Program-made: the position numbers and the translations under genes
NCBI GenBank assembly: GCA_024225195.1
Contig: JAAEMV010000853.1
Span: 1 to 62,765 of the forward strand
Source: Planctomycetaceae bacterium
Lineage (GTDB): Bacteria > Planctomycetota > Planctomycetia > Pirellulales > Pirellulaceae
Length of the DNA stretch: 62,765 bases
Direction of reading: 5' to 3'
Notes under the pieces: generated by a model
Told to the model about the DNA's origin: nothing
The model's database searches: none
The model's input: only the letters and a program-made list of their open reading frames with translations
Shown: positions 55,932 to 62,765 of the stretch, piece by piece
Numbering within the stretch: position 1 is the first letter of the stretch
Layout of the letters: the number at the start of each line of letters is the position of its first letter

Positions 55932-56358
55932 GCTACCTTTGCTTTCACTCTAGGTTTTTAAAAACAAATATCACGTTTGAGACTAAGGGAGCAAACCCGC
56001 TCCAGCAAGTCCCTCACTAGACGAGTCTGGCAGTTTAGACTCCCTTCTAAATTCTTCAACTCTAATTAAACGGCCAGGTTGCGTTACTGCCCCTAACAAT
56101 TGGCACACGCAAAATCCCCATTGCCTACGATACTCGATATCGGCACGACCCCGTCAATTTGCAAATCGCGATCCCAAGTCTTAAGGTTTCGACAACTTGT
56201 AGACTTTCCCCAAAAGGATCAATTTCTCTGGATCCGATACTTTAAGTACGCCGCGGTAACTGCAATTGCCTTTTACCTTACGTATTCCCATTTAATAACC
56301 GAAGCGACTGTGCACCCCTAAGCTTCGTATCTATTAACGCCTGGAGTTCAGCAAAACG
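55932..56358. other. Region without a convincing gene
   Basis: About 425 bases. A 73-codon frame from a TTG at 56100 (one hydrophobic stretch, YAAVTAIAFYLTYSHL) lacks a ribosome binding site and is not called. Promoters of ispD and the next gene are expected. Confidence 0.35.
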
Positions 56359-57570
56359 ATGGCACAGATCTCTCCCAAAGCATGTTTGTTGATGCTTTTT
56401 GTAATATTTCAGTATTCTGGCACGATAGAGACGGCTCGCGCCGATCAGTCAACTTCCGCAATCTCCGCGGCGATTCTATTTGGCCAGAGTGACCCCAATT
56501 CCACTCAACTAGCACTGCTCGCAGATCAGGCTTTAAATTCAGACAGAATCCTCATCGGGAACGATGGAAGTAACGAACTTACTGAGCCATATAACCCCTT
56601 GAGGAAAATCAACCCCTCCCAATTAATCCCAGAAAACACTAGCCCGGGAAAAGAGGAATTTGCTCCAGAAAGCTCGATTGCCAATCTGCTCGAAGAAAGC
56701 TTCCAGACGATTCGACTGCGAATAAAAAATACAAACCAGCGAATCCGCCCGGCGTTAAAGCCAATTGAAAAATTGATTCAACAGCAGTTCGAGGAAACCG
56801 TATACGACTTTTGTAGGCAGCGGATTGCTCCCCAATTAAGTTCCCTCAACAATCAATTACGGTCGACGATTTCCGACCAATGGAATCAGGCAACCAACCC
56901 AGCGAACGAAGATTACCCCCCCGCTCGCCTGTCGAAATCTTCTGCCAAAGCAGTGGGCTCAGAAACATTAACCAATGTGCAACTGGTAATGCTTCCTGCC
57001 GAAAAGGGCGACGATTACTGGCAATACTACCAAGATTGCGATCGCTGGAAGGTAACGTTTTCTGACTTGGAAGCGGCCACTCAAAAAGCTATCGAAATGC
57101 AAATCTCGAGACAACCCATTAAAACCAAAGCACTCCCTGTAAGTTATCGGCCCGTCAAAAAACAGACGGTCAAAAAATCAGAGGTTCCGGACCCATCTGC
57201 CCTTCAACAAAACAGCGTTTTAAAGACGCGTTTATTGCAGATCGCCGACAACCTTATAAACGACTCGAAAGAACTCGCTAAATTTACCACAGCTTCAATC
57301 GCTAGACTAAACATCGCAGTTGATCGCTTTGCCGCTGTCCTTGAATTTCAAGCGGTTGAAAACTTTTCGACTGAATACCGGCTGATTAAATCAGAAAACA
57401 AATCCAAAGTGCGTGTTGCGAACCAATTTGATATCCTTGCGATAGGATTCGGTTGCATATCTAGAGCAATTAAACACTCGGAAGGTATGCAGCAAGAAGG
57501 GGCGAACGAAAATGACGACTCGGCTCCAAATAACCTTGGTAATCCTCTTGAGCAAAGCATCTCTGAATAG
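56359..57570 (+). CDS. Exported protein, function unknown
   Basis: A 403-residue protein with a signal peptide (MAQISPKACLLMLFVIFQYS, cleavage near ARA-DQ). The mature part is mostly helical, with Gln/Ser/Asn-rich stretches; residues around 110-170 form a long amphipathic helix (IRLRIKNTNQRIRPALKPIE, then QQQFEETVYDFCRQR). A distinct short motif, DDYWQYYQDCDRW, lies near residue 220. The tail is acidic. I recognise no family. It sits between ispD and the giant VWA gene and is followed by a 0.9-kb stretch with no gene. Confidence 0.6.
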   Translation: MAQISPKACLLMLFVIFQYSGTIETARADQSTSAISAAILFGQSDPNSTQLALLADQALNSDRILIGNDGSNELTEPYNPLRKINPSQLIPENTSPGKEEFAPESSIANLLEESFQTIRLRIKNTNQRIRPALKPIEKLIQQQFEETVYDFCRQRIAPQLSSLNNQLRSTISDQWNQATNPANEDYPPARLSKSSAKAVGSETLTNVQLVMLPAEKGDDYWQYYQDCDRWKVTFSDLEAATQKAIEMQISRQPIKTKALPVSYRPVKKQTVKKSEVPDPSALQQNSVLKTRLLQIADNLINDSKELAKFTTASIARLNIAVDRFAAVLEFQAVENFSTEYRLIKSENKSKVRVANQFDILAIGFGCISRAIKHSEGMQQEGANENDDSAPNNLGNPLEQSISE

Positions 57571-58474
57571 GCGGAGCCAGACAGACAGGTACCTCTCTCG
57601 ATCCTCAATTCACTGACAATTTCCCCGCAAAGGATTCTGACTCGATTTGAAGGACGCGGTCAAAACTGGAAACGGGCAACCGGATAGCGCGGAACTCAAC
57701 CACCTTAAAAACCAAGTTTCCTCGCAGTTAGAAAGTTAATCGCAAAATTTCTTCGCCATGCTATCCGCCATCCTATCCTTAACGACTTTCTTTTAATTCA
57801 CCCAAACCCAGCCGGTGTGCGGCAGCTCATCTGGATCATTACTAGATCCTATTTGGGGACATTGCGCGGCCTGCTCAGCTGGGAAGCCCGGTTTTTACCG
57901 GAGCCACTTCACTTAAAGCCCGTTAACGGCACAATAGCTACCTCTAAACCCTCAACAGAACGTAATCGTTAAATCCTACCTAATCGTCATTTAACGTCTT
58001 TTGCTTACGAAAGCTGTCGGATGGAATCAAATTTTCTACCTTCAGCGGCCTCAGACTCCGATACCAACCCATGGAGCACGTTTGATCGGATCAAACGGCA
58101 GGAATACTATCATGGAAGATAGATTTTCCAGTATTTCCTCGCTCTTTGTCGGTTTTTACAATACTAGTGACAAATAGAGGCCACTCTTTACGAGTGAACT
58201 GGCCTACCAATACAAGGATTTTTTGACTCAGCTAAGTTTGACTCGGTGTGCTGAGGTACTCGGGTCACATCGGTGCATCAGGTAGGATATTTAGGACTAC
58301 GTGGAGGCCGTAAATGGGGCAAAATCGAGGGTTTTTGGTAGCGTATCGCCAGTTCTCAAAATACAATAGTGTTGGAGGTCATCGATGACCAAGTTAACCA
58401 TTACAGGGCAAGGCAGGGCTGTGCGATTCCGGAACGCACATTCCTTCGAAATCTTTTCGGTGTTGGAGTTCGTT
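57571..58474. other. 0.9-kb stretch without a gene before the giant VWA gene
   Basis: The longest gene-free stretch in the window. No open frame has a start and ribosome binding site worth calling. It holds a hairpin at 58177-58204 and a smaller GC hairpin near 57890-57900 (CCGG-loop-CCGG). The plus-strand frame of the giant gene is open from 58385, but GGAG at 58465-58468 marks the ATG at 58475. The length suggests a long 5' leader, an unseen small RNA, or decayed sequence. Confidence 0.4.
58177..58204 (+). promoter_or_regulatory. Two-tier hairpin in the leader of the giant VWA gene
   Basis: Outer arms AGGCCA and TGGCCT and inner arms CACTC and GAGTG form a compact stem with a five-base loop (TTTAC) and a small internal bulge. 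No T run follows, so it is not an intrinsic terminator. It could be an operator or a structured RNA leader element. Confidence 0.4.
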
Positions 58475-61400
58475 ATGTCCAAGTGCTCGACCAAAGTCGC
58501 GCTTAGAGGAATGTTTGTTGCTTTGCTGGCCATTGGCTTCCAAGCAACTGGTGCCAATACATCGTTCGCAGACGATTCGGAAGAATCCAAGTCATCGACG
58601 AACCAAGTCAAAATGGCGACTTTTGATAATGCGGGGGAAACACACTTCGCATTGAGTCTGAAACCTCAGATCTCCATTGAGACTGAGCGGGCCAGCAACG
58701 TGGTCGTTTACATTGACACCTCTGCCAGCCAGTCTGGTGAATTTAAGCGGGATTCAATCGCCACGCTTAAGCACATCATCAAGAATTTGAACGCTGACGA
58801 TCTGATTCAGATTGTTGCAGTCGATCTTGACCCCGTTCCAATGACAAAAGGTTTTGTCAGCCCGGACTCGGAAGATCTAAACACTGCTCTGGGAAATTTG
58901 AGCGAGCGAGTTCCACTCGGTTCGACTGACATGGAAGCCATGTTAGTTTCCGCATCAAAGGCTTTCCCAAAGGAAACACAACGAAACAACAACGTCATCT
59001 ACATTGGTGACGGAGTCAGCCGAGGCAGCTTGCTTCATTCTGAAATTTTTGGTGAACTCATTTCCGGATTAACCAAGAACAAAATTTCGGTATCGAGCTT
59101 TGCGATTGGCCCGGCACGCAACAACGAGATTATGGCTGCGTTGGCGAACAACACCGGCGGCAACCTATTCATTGATAGCGACGAGCAAGACGTCCGCGTT
59201 TCAGCGGTTGGTTTGGTTAACACAATCCATGGTGCTGTCCTTTGGCCTGTTTCTGGCCGATGGGGTGATTCGGTCTTGGAAAGCTTCCCAAGCCAGTTTC
59301 CACCGCTTCGAACCGATAGAGACAACATTATTCTTGGAAGCCTCGCCGACCGAAACAACGTGGCTCTCCAGCTAACTGGGATCGCAAACGGTAATCAGGA
59401 AAACATCACTTGGCAAATCACACCGGAACTTGCCAACACAGAATTTTCATTCCTACCAGGCATGATCGAAGACGCCCGTAAAGATTCGGGGTTGACCTTA
59501 CCAACAATTGGGTCTGAGGGACTTCGCGAGTTTGCACGAGTTCGAACGGCTGAAGCTAACCGACTTAGTGATCTTGGCGAAACCGCTTTGGCCGCAGGCG
59601 ACCGGGAAACAGCCCGGAAACTAGCTTCTGCTGCTATTAACCTAAGTGCTGATCCTGCAAACACGCAGGCTGACCTACTGGCGATGGCTGCAACCTACAA
59701 AGTCCAAGATGATGACGATCCATTTGGAAGCTCAACAAAGACTAAACCTGCTCCAGCAGCAGCAAAGCCAGTTAGTGAAACTCCAGCTGCAAAACCAGCT
59801 GAAGAAACTCCTGCAGCAACGCCCGCTGTAAAAACTCCAGCGGCAGCACCTGCCGGCGGAGCCGTTACTCTACCGATGGCAGAAGAAACTCTCGACGGTG
59901 GATTACGAATGATCCAAGAGGGTGGTGATGAGATTGGACAATTGCTTCAGGATGCGAAAGGTGGATCAACCGATCTTCTTTTAACTGAAGAACAGCGTGT
60001 TGCAATCATCAACCAGAAAATTACTCAGCAGGTTCAATACGAATCAAAACGAGCACGGCAAGAGTTGCGAACGAATCCAGACATTGCGATCGAGCGTCTT
60101 AAGAACATGCTAGAGATCATTGATCAAACAACTGATCTTTATCCGGACACTCGCTCGACTCTGCGACATTCAATCGAATCTAGCTTGCTATCCTCTCGAC
60201 AAGAGAAAATTGCGTTCGATGAACGCCAGGCACTCGCGGACATCAACATTGCAACTGCTGGCCAGTTAAAAATGGAAGCTGACCGCATTGCCCGCAGCCA
60301 AGAAGAAGTATCGGAATTAATTAATCGATACAACTCACTACTGCAGGAAGGCGAGTACAGCGAATCATTAGCCGTAACGGAGAAGGCTTTCCAAATTGCT
60401 CCTTACGACCCGGCAGTGATTGTCTCTAACGCGAATGCTCACTTCGCCAAGAACTATGCCGAAGTGATGGAATTGCGTCGACAGAAGGAATACGCGTTCC
60501 AATCATCGATGTTCTCAATCGAGCAAGCCACTATCCCATTCCCGGGTGACCCAAAGAACATGATGCTTTGGCCGGACGCGGACGAGTGGCGAAAGAAAGT
60601 CATTCGACGCAAGAAGTATCAAAACATTCGATTGACTGGAAGTGCAACAGAAGAAGCAATTCTTGACGCTCTCAACGAAACTGCGGACTTAAATTACGAC
60701 GAGAGACCGTGGAGCGAAGTTGAAGAAGAACTTGAGATCAAGTACGGAATCAATATCGTATTGACCAGCTCGGCATCTGACGATTCTCTAACTGAAGATG
60801 AATTGATTACCGAGAACTTAAGTGGCATTCGCTTTAAAAATGCTCTTCGAATTATGCTCGAGAAGTATAACGCAACATTCGTTGTCAAAGACGAAGTCCT
60901 AAAAATCATCTCACTTGATGATGCAGAAGACGTGAAGTGGTTCGTAACCAACGTTTACAACGTCGGAGATCTTGTCGCCCCTAAAACTTCAGGTGGCGGT
61001 GGATTCGGTGGCGGTGGATTCGGCGGCGGCGGTGGCGGATTCGGCGGCGGTGGCCAAGGCGGATTCGGCGGCGGTGGCGGTAACTTTGGCGGCGGCGGCG
61101 GTGGTGGAATGTTCTGTATCCAAGATACAGAGAAAGTCAGCCTCGTAACCGACAAGCCTGCTTCAGTCGATCGCAAACCACAAGCAATCGTGTTGACGGA
61201 CATTAACGATCCGACAATCGCCTGGAGCAATTACTTCGGCGAGACATTCGCAAACCAAGCGGATGTTCGAGCGACTGCTAAGAAACTCATGAAGGAACGA
61301 AATGCTGACCAGGCCGTGACTATGATCCTTGCTGCTATCCAGCACGATCAGTTCCAGCCTTGGATGCACGAAGCTCTCGTGCTGGCGATGCAAATCTCCG

Positions 61401-62614
61401 GTCGTCCTCAAGCTGATATCGAACGGGCACTTATGTCCGCCGTTGATATGTCAGAGGACGATAACGATATCTTGATCGCCGCTCAGTATATGGCTCGCAA
61501 CGGCATGGAGAAGCGAGCGATTCGCCTTCTCAAAGGTTACGCACTTAACAACCCAACGCGAACGGAACCGTTTGTGATTGGCCTTCGTGCTGCCCAAACA
61601 ATTGGTGACGTGGAAGCGATCAAATGGGCGACAACTGGTGTTCTTAGTCAGGAATGGCCGGACCACCCAGAAATCGTTCGACAAGCTCAATTCGCAGCAA
61701 CAGCTATCCTTAACAACTACCGTGAGAACGGCCAAGCTGATGAGTTAGCCGCTTTCGAAACAAAGCTACAAGCGGCCAAAGAACGAGATTGTTACATCGA
61801 AGTCAGCTGGACAGGCGATGCCGATCTTGATCTCTACGTCGTAGAACCGGGCGGAACCACCTGCTCGCGACTTGCAAAGCGAACTCGCGGTGGCGGAATT
61901 TTGATGAGAGATAGTTTCTCACAAAAGGCCGGAGCATCGGGCGTGGTTTCCGAAAAGTACATTCTCCCTAAAGGTTTTGCTGGCGACTATCAACTGGTCA
62001 TCAAGCGAGTCTGGGGAACTGTGACTTCGGGTAAAGCTACCGTCTCAATCCACAATCATTACAACTCGCCACGTGCAGCTTCAATGACGAAGCAAGTTGA
62101 GATCGACGACAAAGGAGCGATGGTTTTATTCGCTCTCGACCAAGGTCGACGGACTGGATCTCTTGAAGATCACGAAATCGAAACGGTTGTTCGAAACCAA
62201 ATGATTGCAAACCGAAACGTTCTTGCTCAAGAGCTATCGGAAGGCTACTCATCGGGTGCGGCAAGCGACTACTTCGGCGGTCTACTTTCTGGAGTCGATA
62301 ATGGAAACCTTGCTGGCCCGCTTAATGGCCAACTCGATAACCGAGGCGTCGTAGGTTACCAGCCGATCATTACCCAAGTCCCGGAAGGAACGTTCTTCAC
62401 TGTGAACCATGCCACAACGGCAGATCGTCTTCACGTGCTAATCAGCGTTTCACCTAACTTCAACGCAATCCAGTCGGTCACCACATTCAACATTCTCGGT
62501 GACGCTGACACAGCCTCAGGCCTATCCAACAGTGGTGGTGGGCAAGGTGGCGGTGGCCAAGGAGGTGGCGGTGGAGGATTCGGTGGTGGTGGCGGCGGTG
62601 GTGGTTTCCAGTAA
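58475..62614 (+). CDS. Giant exported VWA protein with STN-like and Gly-rich segments
   Basis: A 1379-residue protein starting at the ATG at 58475 (GGAG six bases upstream), with a signal peptide (GMFVALLAIGFQATGANTSFA). Order of parts: a von Willebrand A domain at about 70-245 with a full MIDAS (DTSAS, a Thr in GSTDMEA, and Asp in IGDGVS); a beta-sandwich-like stretch; an Ala/Pro/Glu linker at about 420-465; helical segments; a secretin/STN-like module at about 710-815 (TEEAILDALNETADL; IRFKNALRIMLEKYNATFVVKDEVLKI); a Gly-rich tract at about 840-878 (GGGGFGGGG repeats); TPR-like helices; a DUF2135/YfaP-like sandwich at about 1105-1205 (VSWTGDADLDLYVVEPGG); and a Gly-rich tail. Probably a surface or envelope protein with metal-dependent ligand binding. 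Confidence 0.85.
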   Translation: MSKCSTKVALRGMFVALLAIGFQATGANTSFADDSEESKSSTNQVKMATFDNAGETHFALSLKPQISIETERASNVVVYIDTSASQSGEFKRDSIATLKHIIKNLNADDLIQIVAVDLDPVPMTKGFVSPDSEDLNTALGNLSERVPLGSTDMEAMLVSASKAFPKETQRNNNVIYIGDGVSRGSLLHSEIFGELISGLTKNKISVSSFAIGPARNNEIMAALANNTGGNLFIDSDEQDVRVSAVGLVNTIHGAVLWPVSGRWGDSVLESFPSQFPPLRTDRDNIILGSLADRNNVALQLTGIANGNQENITWQITPELANTEFSFLPGMIEDARKDSGLTLPTIGSEGLREFARVRTAEANRLSDLGETALAAGDRETARKLASAAINLSADPANTQADLLAMAATYKVQDDDDPFGSSTKTKPAPAAAKPVSETPAAKPAEETPAATPAVKTPAAAPAGGAVTLPMAEETLDGGLRMIQEGGDEIGQLLQDAKGGSTDLLLTEEQRVAIINQKITQQVQYESKRARQELRTNPDIAIERLKNMLEIIDQTTDLYPDTRSTLRHSIESSLLSSRQEKIAFDERQALADINIATAGQLKMEADRIARSQEEVSELINRYNSLLQEGEYSESLAVTEKAFQIAPYDPAVIVSNANAHFAKNYAEVMELRRQKEYAFQSSMFSIEQATIPFPGDPKNMMLWPDADEWRKKVIRRKKYQNIRLTGSATEEAILDALNETADLNYDERPWSEVEEELEIKYGINIVLTSSASDDSLTEDELITENLSGIRFKNALRIMLEKYNATFVVKDEVLKIISLDDAEDVKWFVTNVYNVGDLVAPKTSGGGGFGGGGFGGGGGGFGGGGQGGFGGGGGNFGGGGGGGMFCIQDTEKVSLVTDKPASVDRKPQAIVLTDINDPTIAWSNYFGETFANQADVRATAKKLMKERNADQAVTMILAAIQHDQFQPWMHEALVLAMQISGRPQADIERALMSAVDMSEDDNDILIAAQYMARNGMEKRAIRLLKGYALNNPTRTEPFVIGLRAAQTIGDVEAIKWATTGVLSQEWPDHPEIVRQAQFAATAILNNYRENGQADELAAFETKLQAAKERDCYIEVSWTGDADLDLYVVEPGGTTCSRLAKRTRGGGILMRDSFSQKAGASGVVSEKYILPKGFAGDYQLVIKRVWGTVTSGKATVSIHNHYNSPRAASMTKQVEIDDKGAMVLFALDQGRRTGSLEDHEIETVVRNQMIANRNVLAQELSEGYSSGAASDYFGGLLSGVDNGNLAGPLNGQLDNRGVVGYQPIITQVPEGTFFTVNHATTADRLHVLISVSPNFNAIQSVTTFNILGDADTASGLSNSGGGQGGGGQGGGGGGFGGGGGGGGFQ
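60990..61111 (+). repeat. Gly-rich codon repeat inside the giant VWA gene
   Basis: About 120 bases of GGC/GGT/GGA codons with interspersed TTC, encoding GGGGFGGGG-type repeats; a shorter relative of this tract ends the gene (62533-62612). Such tracts can vary in length by slippage. Confidence 0.9.
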
Positions 62615-62648
62615 ACCTCCCCTACTCAATCACAGGAACGAAAAAACA

Positions 62649-62685
62649 AAAGCCGCTCTAATTCTTAGAGCGGCTTTGTTTGTAT
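62649..62685 (+). terminator. Intrinsic terminator after the giant VWA gene
   Basis: A perfect 13-bp stem (AAAGCCGCTCTAA with TTAGAGCGGCTTT), loop TTC, followed by a T-rich stretch (GTTTGTATTT). It begins 34 bases after the stop codon. Confidence 0.85.
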
Positions 62686-62765
62686 TTCGTATTCTAAACT
62701 CTTCGTGCAAGTCGACGAAGACACGTACACCCCAAAACACTATACGTGCAGCAGAGCTTGGACAG

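Noticed and set aside
56100-56321. 73-codon frame with one hydrophobic stretch
   Set aside because: TTG start, no ribosome binding site, and no family pattern.
1-62765. CRISPR array, insertion sequence, prophage or defence island
   Set aside because: No spaced direct-repeat array, transposase, integrase, phage structural or restriction gene was recognised anywhere in the window.

Overview
The window reads as a bacterial chromosome segment from a planctomycete, most likely a marine Pirellulaceae-type organism. The evidence is the gene content: a secreted arylsulfatase, many signal-peptide proteins of planctomycete-only type (a DUF1598-like protein, a giant VWA protein with Gly-rich tracts, a Cys-rich secreted protein, small basic and acidic proteins), an isolated methanofuran-pathway enzyme (MfnB-like), and scattered single-gene transcription units instead of long operons. 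Base composition is moderate (near half G+C by eye) and even throughout. I see no insertion sequence, prophage, integrase, CRISPR array or obvious genomic island, so the window looks like core chromosome.

Layout. 1-9.4 kb: the 5' end of a transhydrogenase alpha subunit gene (pntA, leaving the window on the left), a degenerate receiver protein, a Cys-rich exported protein, a 58-residue basic protein, a large acyl-CoA dehydrogenase converging on a sulfatase, an exported protein with a CX3CH motif, and uppP. 9.7-20.1 kb: leuC-leuD, an exported beta-propeller protein, a PSP1/RicT-like protein with a cysteine tail, two unknown proteins that meet tail to tail, map, an exported TPR protein, fumC and pdxH. 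20.2-30.4 kb: a membrane glycosyltransferase (ArnT/PMT type), aroA, a Tat-exported sugar isomerase-like protein, an orphan ribbon-helix-helix protein with a Pro-rich tail, a BaiN/HI0933-type flavoprotein, the hslV-hslU protease pair and an isochorismatase-like hydrolase. 30.4-36.1 kb: an exported unknown protein, a degenerate TIM-barrel epimerase-like protein, rnd, mfnB, a 69-residue acidic protein, a PHA-system protein and a PH-domain membrane protein.

36.2-42.5 kb holds a complete-looking histidine degradation locus of the HutF type: hutH and hutU on the minus strand, hutI and hutF on the plus strand with overlapping stop and start. Together they take histidine to N-formylglutamate; the last enzyme (HutG) is not here. 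42.6-52 kb: a YihY-type membrane protein, ychF, a sulfotransferase-like gene, a tRNA with anticodon CAU, glmS, a fucose-isomerase-like protein, a CinA protein whose C-terminal deamidase motif is lost, and rsmE. 52.2-62.6 kb: small membrane proteins, a DUF1598-type exported protein, ispD, another exported unknown, a 0.9-kb stretch without genes, and a 1379-residue exported VWA protein ending in Gly repeats.

Nothing here is a clear new multi-gene system such as a defence island. The most interesting items are single genes: the giant exported VWA/STN-like/Gly-rich protein and its long non-coding leader, the isolated MfnB-like enzyme, the PSP1 protein with a Cys-rich tail, several enzyme-family members with lost catalytic residues (CinA, receiver, epimerase), and short tandem duplications that sit exactly over stop codons.
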